DNA of 64,000 nt from Bacteroidales bacterium. Its GTDB lineage: Bacteria; Bacteroidota; Bacteroidia; Bacteroidales; F082. The translations under genes and the position numbers were made by a program. This document shows positions 43,195 to 50,376 of this stretch, in pieces. Location of the stretch: positions 1-64,000 of the forward strand of contig JAKIVD010000018.1 in assembly GCA_021647205.1 (NCBI GenBank), read 5' to 3'. A model generated the notes under the pieces. That model made no database searches, had not been told where the DNA came from, and worked only from the letters and a program-made list of their open reading frames with translations. Positions within the stretch are counted from its first letter, which is position 1; the number at the start of each line of letters is the position of its first letter.

Positions 43195-43767
43195 TCAGAC
43201 CTTATCAAGAGGTTTACGGTTGTTTTCTTGTAATCTTTTAAACATAGAAGGGCTCATCCCGATGGTTTTTTTAAACTGGTTTGACAAATGCTGTACACTA
43301 CTGTAGCCCGTTCGGTATGAAATCTCGCTTAAAGTCAGTTCGTCATAAACCAGCAGTTCTTTTACTTTTTCGATGCGCTGCAGGATGATATATTTCTCAA
43401 TGGTTATCCCTTCTACCGAGGAGAACAGACTGCTCAGGTAGGAATAGTCGTAACCAAGTTTTTTGGAAAGGTAGTCTGAAAAATTACGTTTCCCCAACAA
43501 TTCGGGATCGTAATGAATATAGTTGATGACCTCGGTCCGGATATTTTCAATCAGGCGGCTTTTCTTATCGTCTATCAGTTCAAAGCCAATATGGTGCAGC
43601 GACAGGTCTATTTTCCGGACCGTTTCGTCATCAACCTGGCCTTCAACAATTGCCGTACCCAGTATGACCTTCAGTGGTTTTAACCCTTGTTTTTTTAACT
43701 CGCGCTGTACTGCCCAGATGCAACGGTTACAGACCATGTTTTTGATACTCAAAGTCGTTTTTTCCAT
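43195..43767 (-). CDS. AraC-type regulator with N-terminal HMA-like domain
   Basis: A 190-residue regulator. Residues 1-70 have an HMA-like fold with KNMVCNRCIW, where the CxxC would hold Cu(I) or a similar ion. Residues about 80-185 are an AraC DNA-binding domain with two helix-turn-helix units; LTLSEISYRTGYSSVQHLSNQ is the second, with the usual family pattern. A metal-binding domain fused to AraC would give a one-component metal sensor. The direct repeats with 21-bp period near promoters at 26505, 33247, 43101 and 45130 fit how AraC proteins bind. Its ATG lies 4 bases from a TAACTTTG box, so its message may be leaderless. Confidence 0.88.
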   Translation of the reverse strand: MEKTTLSIKNMVCNRCIWAVQRELKKQGLKPLKVILGTAIVEGQVDDETVRKIDLSLHHIGFELIDDKKSRLIENIRTEVINYIHYDPELLGKRNFSDYLSKKLGYDYSYLSSLFSSVEGITIEKYIILQRIEKVKELLVYDELTLSEISYRTGYSSVQHLSNQFKKTIGMSPSMFKRLQENNRKPLDKV

Positions 43768-43768
43768 T

Positions 43769-43779
43769 TTACAAAGTTA
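43769..43779 (-). promoter_or_regulatory. AraC gene -7 box overlapping a half-site
   Basis: TAACTTTG (43772-43779, minus) matches TAnnTTTG only 4 bases from the ATG at 43767. The overlapping plus-strand TTACAAAGTT (43769-43778) resembles a copper half-site, which might give autorepression, though part of the likeness comes from the -7 box itself. Confidence 0.4.
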
Positions 43780-43826
43780 ATGAATGTTTTCGTAAAAGGC
43801 CGGTTAATGGAAAGCTCCTTAAGCAA

Positions 43827-44039
43827 TCAGCAACAACTACTTGACTGTTGAATCGAAGGACAGGGTACACTGCCAAAGGAGCAGTAAACACAACAATCGC
43901 CCGGATTTGGCTTCAGGACAGTCTGACATTTTTCGCATTCGTAAAAAAATTGACATGAGTCTGTCGGCATGGTTTCTTCTTTTTGATGACCGCAGTTTGG
44001 ACAGGTGATGACTGATTGGAGAATGATTGAGTCTTTCAT
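43827..44039 (-). CDS. GDCCxC-domain protein
   Basis: A 70-residue Cys-rich protein: CPNCG near residue 14, a second YECEKC near 35-42, then PGDCCVYCSFGSVPCP and a final CC. The GDCCVxC motif names a family often beside mercury or arsenic resistance genes and ArsR-type regulators in Bacteroidota. I start at the ATG at 44039; the open frame runs on to 44120 with no good signal. A broken ArsR-like gene lies just upstream (44260-44415). No mercury transporter is present, so its partner genes may have been lost. Confidence 0.85.
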   Translation of the reverse strand: MKDSIILQSVITCPNCGHQKEETMPTDSCQFFYECEKCQTVLKPNPGDCCVYCSFGSVPCPSIQQSSSCC

Positions 44040-44206
44040 TTTTACATATTTATTGGTGAAGGTTTGTTGTGATTCGTTGCTTTTCAACTTTGTAACTCGT
44101 TGCATCAATAGCTTTAACAATGATATCCACCGATGTTTTCATGGCTCTAATTGTTAAGTTTCCCCAACCTTCCAGTTTCCACGAGACCAGCGTTGTTTTG
44201 AAAGTA

Positions 44207-44243
44207 AAGACTCTTCCTGGTCTTTCAGACGCAGGAAGGTCTT
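44207..44243. repeat. Nested palindrome
   Basis: AAGACTCTTCCTG and CAGGAAGGTCTT flank an inner GTCT/AGAC hairpin, giving one long imperfect stem. It lies between the GDCCxC gene and the ArsR remnant and looks like a dispersed palindromic repeat. Confidence 0.55.
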
Positions 44244-44259
44244 AATTCAGTTACTAAAA

Positions 44260-44415
44260 TCAAGTTAAGATGGGTTGAAGCAAACTCATCGTTTCGGGTT
44301 TGTCCAAATAATAAATAGTCTGGGCTTCTTTTCTGTTTTTGATAATTCCGGTATCTTTCAATTTGCGCAAATGCTAAAATACATGATTTGTTGTATAGTC
44401 GTTAAAGGAATGGAA
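44260..44415 (-). pseudogene. Remnant of an ArsR-type winged-helix regulator
   Basis: One minus-strand frame reads FNDYTTNHVF, then an in-frame TAG (44374-44376), then HLRKLKDTGIIKNRKEAQT and IYYLDKPETMSL before a stop. HLRKLKDTGII followed by a basic stretch and IYY is the recognition helix plus wing of ArsR-family repressors. The stop probably replaced Gln (CAG to TAG). A TAA lies seven codons further upstream and nothing N-terminal is left, so it is a decayed fragment. ArsR regulators often sit upstream of GDCCxC genes, which fits its place. Confidence 0.55.
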
Positions 44416-44465
44416 AACTTACAGAAACAATAAATTTAAGAATCTTTATTGGTAGCAGGATAAAA

Positions 44466-44501
44466 AAAAGGTGCCTCAATACGATTATTGAGACACCTTT
44501 T
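44466..44501 (-). terminator. Intrinsic terminator
   Basis: On the minus strand arms AAAAGGTGTCTCAATA and TATTGAGGCACCTTTT (one wobble) with a 4-base loop are followed by a U-run. It lies 18 bases past the 44520-45038 gene. Confidence 0.9.
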
Positions 44502-44519
44502 CACAAAAGCAAATCTTAA

Positions 44520-45038
44520 TTACTGCTTTGTACCGGAGAACTCCTGTGTATAGGTGTTTCCTCCGCTTACTTCGATATTGAAGGTGTAATTGAACTGGCC
44601 ATTGGCCATATTGAAATAACCATAATGTTCGTCACCTTCGCCATGGTCCTGGCTCATGTGCTGGCCCCAGTTTGTCCAGTTGCCGTTGTCACCCATCATG
44701 TGGTGGTCGTTGGATTTGTTATGGCCGTATTCACCATAAAAATCTTCATCGGTAAAGCAAACCCGCATCATGTCGCCGTCTTCGTACAATTCGAGCATGA
44801 TGGTGGTGTCGATGTCTTCTCCATAACAATGAATCTCTACGGTGTAATCGTTTACGGCCGTAATGTCGGCTTTAGCCGGACTGGTACCTTTTAAATTATT
44901 GGTTATCAGGGTGCCGTCATAAGTACCCGTAAGCCCTGTTGTGAGGTTGGGGTTGGTGTCGTCGGCTTTGTTGCAGGAGGCCAGGGTAACTACCACTGCA
45001 ATCACTGCAATCATTGAAATTTTTATTACATTTTTCAT
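44520..45038 (-). CDS. Exported lipoprotein with His/Met-rich loop
   Basis: A 172-residue lipoprotein (lipobox LASC, Cys at about 22). The beta-rich body (TYDGTLITNN, YTVEIHCYGE) has a lipocalin-like feel, but I recognise no family. A loop at about 108-140 is rich in His, Met and acidic residues (HHMMGD, HMSQDHGEGDEH), a likely copper or zinc site. It forms a single-gene transcript: a direct-repeat copper-type promoter lies upstream (45130-45190) and a strong terminator downstream. Confidence 0.68.
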   Translation of the reverse strand: MKNVIKISMIAVIAVVVTLASCNKADDTNPNLTTGLTGTYDGTLITNNLKGTSPAKADITAVNDYTVEIHCYGEDIDTTIMLELYEDGDMMRVCFTDEDFYGEYGHNKSNDHHMMGDNGNWTNWGQHMSQDHGEGDEHYGYFNMANGQFNYTFNIEVSGGNTYTQEFSGTKQ

Positions 45039-45129
45039 TTTACTATTGTTTTTGTTACTATTTAAAATATAAATTGATATTTATTTTGATTCGGTTTTTT
45101 CTGTTTCTCCTTCTCTTATTTTCGGGCTG

Positions 45130-45190
45130 CAAAACAACAACTTATTCCAAAAACAGGATTTACATTATTCTACAAAAATCTTATATGATT
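45130..45190 (-). promoter_or_regulatory. Copper-regulon promoter, site B
   Basis: Plus-strand half-sites TTACATTATT (45160-45169) and TTATATGATT (45181-45190) are 21 bp apart; the second is identical to those of site A. A TTGTTTTG box (45130-45137, minus) lies 22 bp away. About 90 bases of untranslated leader would precede the lipoprotein gene. Confidence 0.66.
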
Positions 45191-45370
45191 TTATTGTTCT
45201 GCACAGGCATCCTGTTTGTTTAAAAACAAGACCAGTGTTCGCTTTGAAGGTTGCCTGAATATTTTATTTATTTCAGAAAATCGCATCCTTATTTTTCAGG
45301 ACCTTTCATAACTATCCCGGGCTGCGATATAAGCTGAAAACAGGGGTGGGGAATTTCAAGAAAATTACAA
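45191..45370. other. Intergenic region between the two metal blocks
   Basis: No gene is seen. The 376-bp gap from 45039 to 45414 holds, from left to right, the leader and promoter of the lipoprotein gene, this AT-rich stretch, and a dispersed palindrome. Confidence 0.5.
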
Positions 45371-45401
45371 GCTTTCCCAAAGTTTCGCACTTTGGAAAAG
45401 C
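45371..45401 (-). repeat. Dispersed palindrome, copy 3
   Basis: Arms GCTTTCCCAAAGT and ACTTTGGAAAAGC with a 5-base loop, 13 bases past the DUF302 gene. The single mismatch becomes a U-G pair only in minus-strand RNA, which supports a role in that transcript. Confidence 0.7.
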
Positions 45402-45414
45402 CTGATAAAACCAA

Positions 45415-45804
45415 TTAAAGGTTGTTCATTACCTTTTGCAGTTTTGCCCTGATCTCGGTGGCGACACTGCCCAGGCCGCTGTTCTCAACAGCCATCATGG
45501 AGGCCACGGGATCAACGGCAGCAATGGCTACCTCGTCTTCCGAGCGCTGCTGCACAATAACGTTACAGGGGAGCATGGTACCGATATTTTCTTCCTCCAT
45601 CAATGCCTTGTGGGCAAAAGGCGGGTTGCAGGCACCCAGTATCCTGTAATTCCTGAAATCAACATCCAGCTTCTTTTTTAAAGTGGCCTTTACATCAATT
45701 TCTGTCAAAATGCCGAAACCTTCTTTTTGAAGTTCTTCGGTTACTTTTTCGATGGCTTCATCAAAGCTGACTCCGGTCATCGTTTTTTGAAAATAATATT
45801 TCAT
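45415..45804 (-). CDS. DUF302 protein, cytosolic form
   Basis: A 129-residue protein made of one DUF302 domain with no signal peptide. Family marks include FGILTEIDVKATLKKKLD, YRILGACNPPFAHKAL and MLPCNVIVQQ. DUF302 has no established activity; it is frequent near sulfur and metal genes, and the Cys in GACNP and LPCNV are conserved in both copies here. It lies 32 bases after its exported paralogue and shares its promoter. Confidence 0.87.
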   Translation of the reverse strand: MKYYFQKTMTGVSFDEAIEKVTEELQKEGFGILTEIDVKATLKKKLDVDFRNYRILGACNPPFAHKALMEEENIGTMLPCNVIVQQRSEDEVAIAAVDPVASMMAVENSGLGSVATEIRAKLQKVMNNL

Positions 45805-45836
45805 GGTTATTTATTTAAATTGTCAAAGTTAAGGCT

Positions 45837-46301
45837 TTAAAGCTTTTCGAGCGCAAGCCTGAATTTTTCAGTGACTTTCGCTGCGACTTCATTCAACTCC
45901 TCGTTTCCAAGTGTACTCATTAAAGCGGAAGGGTTGACCATCACGACTTCCACCTGGCCCTTGCCCTGGTCTTTTACAAGCACCTTGCAAGGCAGGAACA
46001 AACCGATGTTTTCTTCAAGTTGTATGGTCTGGTAGGCATAGCCCGGATTACAAACCCCAAGAATTTTGTAGGGCCGTAAATCCACATCCGTCAGTTTTTC
46101 TTTCAGTTTGGCATCCATGTCAATTTCTGTGATGACACCAAAACCTACTTCCTTAAGTACCGATTTGGTTCTTGCAGTAACTTCTTCAAAGGTTCCGTTC
46201 AGGGTTTTGCTGAAATAATACTTTTGTTGCTCTTGCTGCGCTGTAATTGATTGTACTGCAAACATTACAGCCAGGAATAAAACGATTTTTATTTTCATCA
46301 T
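45837..46301 (-). CDS. DUF302 protein, exported form
   Basis: A 154-residue protein: signal peptide (MMKIKIVLFLAV to SITAQ) and a DUF302 domain (about 30-154) that aligns with the gene just downstream (FGVITEIDMDAKLKEKL, YKILGVCNPGYAYQTI, LPCKVLV). The frame extends to 46367 but that would overlap the promoter, so I use the ATG at 46301 (the next, 46298, is equally possible). The pair gives the same domain in the cytosol and in the periplasm. A Fur-type palindrome lies upstream at 46352-46366. Confidence 0.86.
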   Translation of the reverse strand: MMKIKIVLFLAVMFAVQSITAQQEQQKYYFSKTLNGTFEEVTARTKSVLKEVGFGVITEIDMDAKLKEKLTDVDLRPYKILGVCNPGYAYQTIQLEENIGLFLPCKVLVKDQGKGQVEVVMVNPSALMSTLGNEELNEVAAKVTEKFRLALEKL

Positions 46302-46330
46302 GATTAATTTTTCGTGAATAAATGATTTTG

Positions 46331-46366
46331 CAAAAGTAAAGCAGAATAGTATGCAACCCGGTTGCA
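46331..46366 (-). promoter_or_regulatory. Zinc-type promoter with 15-bp palindrome (DUF302 pair)
   Basis: A perfect -7 box TACTTTTG (46331-46338, minus) lies 13 bp from the palindrome TGCAACCCGGTTGCA (46352-46366), which therefore covers the -33 region. Matching sites lie at 48498-48532 and 55271-55305. Binding by the Fur-family protein is inferred. Confidence 0.72.
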
Positions 46367-46393
46367 ATCATACTGTGCTGACTGTTTTTAACA

Positions 46394-48478
46394 CTATTTA
46401 GCATTTAGCACCCGTGTGGCATTCAGGATGGCGATCAATGCCACGCCCATGTCGCCAAACACGGCTTCCCACATGGTGGCAATACCAAAAATGCCAAGGA
46501 TGATAAACAGGGCTTTCACCACCAGGGCAAAAATAATGTTCTGCCACACAATTTTCCGGGTCCATTTCGACACGTCGATGGCTTCGACAACCTTGGAAGG
46601 GGAGTCGGTCATCAGCACCACATCGGCGGTTTCGATGGCTGCATCGGAGCCGAGGGCGCCCATGGCAATGCCCACATCGGCACGGGCCAAAACGGGCGCA
46701 TCGTTGATGCCGTCGCCTACAAAAGCTACTTTCCCGTTTTTGTTCAAAAGGCGTTCAATGTGCTCCACTTTGTTTTCGGGGAGGAGGCCGGCATAAAAGG
46801 ATTCAATCTCCAGTTTTTTGGCGATGGCAGCCGCCGCAAATTCGTTGTCGCCGGTGAGCATTACAGTATGGATGCCCTTTTTGTGCAATTGGTCAACCGC
46901 ATCAATGGCATCAATTTTTAAGCTGTCGGCAATAACCACGTAACCCGCATATTTCCTGTCGACAACCAGGTGAACCACCGTGCCATCCACATCACATTTT
47001 TCGTGGGCAATGTTTTCTTTGTGAAGCAGTTTGTCGTTGCCGGCAAATATTTCTTTTCCATCAACAATGGCCCTGACACCGTGTCCTGAAATTTCCCCCA
47101 CTTCCCCAATCCGTTCCGGGTCAATTTCCGGCTGATGGCTTTCTAAGATTGACTTGGCAATGGGATGGTTCGAATTGTATTCGGCATACGCCGCATATTC
47201 AAGAATTGTTTTCTCCCCAAAACCATTGACCGTAACAATTTCTGTAACCTTGAATTCACCTTTGGTCAGGGTGCCGGTTTTGTCAAAGACCACAGTTTTT
47301 ACCTGTGTAAGTGCATCCAGAAAGTTGGAACCTTTTACCAGAATTCCCTTACGGGAAGCCCCGCCAATGCCACCGAAATAGCCAAGCGGGATGCTGATGA
47401 CCAGCGCACAGGGACAGGAAATGACCAGTACAACGAGCGCCCGGTAAATCCAGTCGCTGAAGGTTGCGCCTTCGATAAAAAGAGGTGGCAGCACTGCAAT
47501 CAACAGCGAGCCGAAAACCACAAAGGGGGTGTAATATTTGGCGAAGGTAGTGATGAACTTTTCGGTTTCGGCTTTTTTGGCCGTTGCATTCTCCACCATT
47601 TCAAGAATTTTTGAGATGGAAGATTCACCGAAAGGTTTGCTAACCCGCAAGGTGATCAATCCCGATTGGTTGATCATCCCTGCCAGCACCTCATCATCTG
47701 CCCCTACTTTACGCGGCACACTTTCACCTGTCAGGGCCGATGTATCAACAAAGGAGCTGCCTTCGGTAAGGATGCCGTCCAACGGAATTTTTTCACCGGC
47801 TTTTACAACGATGATATCGCCAATTTTCACCTCTTCCGGGGAAACTTTTTTCAAAGCGCCACCAACTTTCAGGTTGGCATAATCGGGTTTGATTTCGAGC
47901 AGCGATTTAATGGACCTGCGCGAACGGTTGACGGCAACATCCTGGAACAGTTCGCCCACAATATAAAACAACATCACCGCAACCGCTTCGGGCATTTGAT
48001 GAATGGCAAAAGCACCCAGGGTGGCGATGGTCATTAAAAAATGTTCGTTGAAAACCTGCCCCCTGATGATGTTTTTTATCGCCATCCTGATTACGCCCCA
48101 ACCCGAAACCAGGTAAGCGGTTACGAAAACCAGGTATTCGGCAATGTGGTTGGTGGTGTTGTGCAGTTCGTCTTCAAAAATAATTCCGGCAAGCAGCAAA
48201 ACAAGCCCTGTCAACACTTTAATGATGGTCCATTTGTTTTCGGCAAAAATGCTTAACGGCGCTTCCGTTGTTTCTTTGCCGGCCATTTCCACTTCCACCC
48301 CGGGTTCCACTTCCCGGATTTTCTGTTTCACCTTTTCGAAGTCGTCCGCCTCGATGCTCATGGAAGCCGTCGCAAAATTGACGCTAACAAATTTGACCCC
48401 CTCCAGTTTCGACAGGCCGTCTTCAACTTTGGCGGCACACGTGGCGCAACTCAGGTTTTTTAGTTTGTATTTTTCCAT
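46394..48478 (-). CDS. Zn/Cd-type P1B ATPase
   Basis: A 694-residue metal-exporting ATPase with one N-terminal HMA domain (about 1-70, LSCATCAAKVEDGL). Core motifs are CPCALVISIPLGYFGG, DKTGTLTKG, HPIAKS and [16 protein letters not shown]. The CPCALVISIP form and following SRKGILVKG match the Zn/Cd/Pb group (ZntA/CadA), not copper. It pumps ions from cytosol to periplasm, where the RND pump of 48959-54717 could take over. It has its own promoter with the 15-bp palindrome. Confidence 0.93.
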   Translation of the reverse strand: MEKYKLKNLSCATCAAKVEDGLSKLEGVKFVSVNFATASMSIEADDFEKVKQKIREVEPGVEVEMAGKETTEAPLSIFAENKWTIIKVLTGLVLLLAGIIFEDELHNTTNHIAEYLVFVTAYLVSGWGVIRMAIKNIIRGQVFNEHFLMTIATLGAFAIHQMPEAVAVMLFYIVGELFQDVAVNRSRRSIKSLLEIKPDYANLKVGGALKKVSPEEVKIGDIIVVKAGEKIPLDGILTEGSSFVDTSALTGESVPRKVGADDEVLAGMINQSGLITLRVSKPFGESSISKILEMVENATAKKAETEKFITTFAKYYTPFVVFGSLLIAVLPPLFIEGATFSDWIYRALVVLVISCPCALVISIPLGYFGGIGGASRKGILVKGSNFLDALTQVKTVVFDKTGTLTKGEFKVTEIVTVNGFGEKTILEYAAYAEYNSNHPIAKSILESHQPEIDPERIGEVGEISGHGVRAIVDGKEIFAGNDKLLHKENIAHEKCDVDGTVVHLVVDRKYAGYVVIADSLKIDAIDAVDQLHKKGIHTVMLTGDNEFAAAAIAKKLEIESFYAGLLPENKVEHIERLLNKNGKVAFVGDGINDAPVLARADVGIAMGALGSDAAIETADVVLMTDSPSKVVEAIDVSKWTRKIVWQNIIFALVVKALFIILGIFGIATMWEAVFGDMGVALIAILNATRVLNAK

Positions 48479-48497
48479 GGTTAATGTGCATTTATTA

Positions 48498-48532
48498 CAA
48501 AAGTAGTTGATAAGCAGTGCAACCGGGTTGCA
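48498..48532 (-). promoter_or_regulatory. Zinc-type promoter with 15-bp palindrome (P-type ATPase)
   Basis: The -7 box TACTTTTG (48498-48505, minus) lies 12 bp from the palindrome TGCAACCGGGTTGCA (48518-48532). The ATG of the ATPase follows the -7 box by 19 bases. Confidence 0.72.
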
Positions 48533-48614
48533 AAGTTGAGCAGGATGAACACATCATTCAAAATTTGGTGGCGCGGTATTGGGATTTAAAATCCCGACCT
48601 TTCAGGCAATGGAT

Positions 48615-48947
48615 TTAAAACCCGTTTTTCAGCCCGGTTTTTACACGAAACGCTTTTTCAACATCGGAAACATAAATAATACCGTCACCGGGATGGTCGG
48701 TTTTTCCGTATTCGGAGATGATGCCAACGATGGTGTCCACTTCCTTTTTTCTGACTACCATTTCGAGTTTGCTAATCTCGCTGTCGGTGATGGAAAACTT
48801 GCGTGAAACAAAGGCTTTGCTTTCATCCTCATATTTTCCGGTTCCTTCTGCATCAGAAATAGTGATGTGTTCGAACCCTGCATCCTTCAGGTGGTGAATA
48901 ATTTCGTTTACTTTATTGGGCCGCACAAAGGCTTTTATTTCTTTCAT
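48615..48947 (-). CDS. PII-like protein of the zinc pump operon
   Basis: A 110-residue PII-fold protein: EIKAFVRPNKVNEII at the start and GDGIIYVSDVEKAFRVKTG at the C-terminal signature. The T-loop differs from GlnB and has no Tyr uridylylation site; it carries no Cys. It fits PII-NG proteins that sit beside cation efflux systems. It lies 11 bases after czcB, the last gene of the CzcA-CzcB operon, so it may tune the pump. Confidence 0.85.
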   Translation of the reverse strand: MKEIKAFVRPNKVNEIIHHLKDAGFEHITISDAEGTGKYEDESKAFVSRKFSITDSEISKLEMVVRKKEVDTIVGIISEYGKTDHPGDGIIYVSDVEKAFRVKTGLKNGF

Positions 48948-48958
48948 AATGCTTTCCT

Positions 48959-50278
48959 TTAATGTTTGTGTTCGGTTTCTTCCTTATTCATATCGGCCAG
49001 CAGGTAGTAGGCTGCATTTAGCACAACCAGCGTATTTTTGGGCAAGGGGTTAATCAGTTTGACTTCTGTATAACCACCGTCCTTTCTTCCGGTCATGATT
49101 TCCACCATCCGGAAAGCCATTAATTCACTGCTTTCTGTTTCGTGTTCGTCATGTTTTTCAACAGCATCGTGCCCGTGACCGTCGTGCTCTTCTGCAGTAG
49201 CCTCATGGCCGTGCTCCTCATGGCTTTCCGCTGCCTCATGGTTGTGCTCCCCATGGCCATCATCAGCTTCATGATTATCCAGCGCAGTCTCATCCACTAT
49301 AAAAATGAACGACTTCGTCCCTTCATTTACAATGGCATCGTTGGGCAGGGTGCGGGTGTATGTTTCGTCGGTATGCAAATGGCCGGTGATGTACATGCCG
49401 GGGATGAGGCCGGGGGCCTTGCTGTCGATATTTGCGTGAATGTGCACCGCACGTGTATTGGGCTCAAACTCTTTGCCAATGGCAAAAATAGTGGCGGTCA
49501 ATTCAAGGCCGGGTAGGCTGGAAACCGTAAAATGGATTCGCTGTCCATCTTTCAGCAGGTAAACGTCTTTTTCGTAAACCATAAAATCGGCATGGATGGC
49601 GCTGTTGTCGGTAATTTCAAACAGCTTGTTTTTGGCATCAGCAAAACTGCCAATTTTTACATTGATTTTATTTACAAATCCACTGATGGGAGCGTAAATA
49701 CTGACGGTATTCGAAATGCTTCCTTTCTTCACTTTTTCCGGGGAAAGATCGAGCAACAACAAGCGCGATTTCAAGCCTTCGTACCTTGCCATTGATGTAT
49801 TGTATTCGGCTTTGGCCTGCTGGTAATCTCTTCCCGAACCGACGTTGTTCTCAAACAACTCCTTTTGTCGTTCGTAGTTTTTTTCTAAATACTCCAATTG
49901 GCTGGCCACCACGGCGAAGTCTTCCTGCAGGGCAATATAATCAGGGTGTTCAAGCACAGCCAGCAATTGTCCCTTTTTGACTTTGTCGCCCAAAAACACC
50001 TTGATGCTTTTCACATTTCCGCCAATGGCTACCGTAACATCGGCACGACCGGTGGGCGGTACTTCCAATTGGCCGTTGGTTTTTACAACGGTGGTGAGGT
50101 TGCGCATTTGAAACGGGCCCGTTTTCAGGTTCAGCGACTGGCGCTGGGGTTCATTTAAAACGACCACACCCTCCGGGCCATGTTCCTCGTGCGCTTCTTC
50201 TTTTTGACTGTTGTTTTCAGTGTTGCACGATATCAGCGATACCAGTACAAATATTGATAAGATAATTTTTGTTTTCAT
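48959..50278 (-). CDS. czcB: CzcB-type RND adaptor, His-rich
   Basis: A 439-residue lipoprotein adaptor (lipobox LISC, Cys about 19). The core (about 55-340) has the paired lipoyl halves (VKSIKVFLGDKVKKGQLLAV and YAPISGFVNKINVKIGS), a coiled-coil hairpin between them, and a beta-barrel. A long His/Glu-rich segment at about 345-400 (DGHGEHNHEAAES, EEHDGHGHDAVEKHDEHE) would collect zinc-like ions. It links the CzcA half of the fusion pump to its channel half. Confidence 0.92.
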   Translation of the reverse strand: MKTKIILSIFVLVSLISCNTENNSQKEEAHEEHGPEGVVVLNEPQRQSLNLKTGPFQMRNLTTVVKTNGQLEVPPTGRADVTVAIGGNVKSIKVFLGDKVKKGQLLAVLEHPDYIALQEDFAVVASQLEYLEKNYERQKELFENNVGSGRDYQQAKAEYNTSMARYEGLKSRLLLLDLSPEKVKKGSISNTVSIYAPISGFVNKINVKIGSFADAKNKLFEITDNSAIHADFMVYEKDVYLLKDGQRIHFTVSSLPGLELTATIFAIGKEFEPNTRAVHIHANIDSKAPGLIPGMYITGHLHTDETYTRTLPNDAIVNEGTKSFIFIVDETALDNHEADDGHGEHNHEAAESHEEHGHEATAEEHDGHGHDAVEKHDEHETESSELMAFRMVEIMTGRKDGGYTEVKLINPLPKNTLVVLNAAYYLLADMNKEETEHKH

Positions 50279-50376
50279 TATTATTTTTTTTTTTGACTCT
50301 ATTGGAATAAAACAAATCCTTTTAATCTCGACTCTTCCGGGTCCACCCGACGCGGACTTTGGGAGGTCTCGATTCG

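Noticed and set aside
45014-45223. 69-residue plus-strand hydrophobic frame
   Set aside because: It lies in AT-rich leader DNA containing the site B promoter and has no signal of coding.
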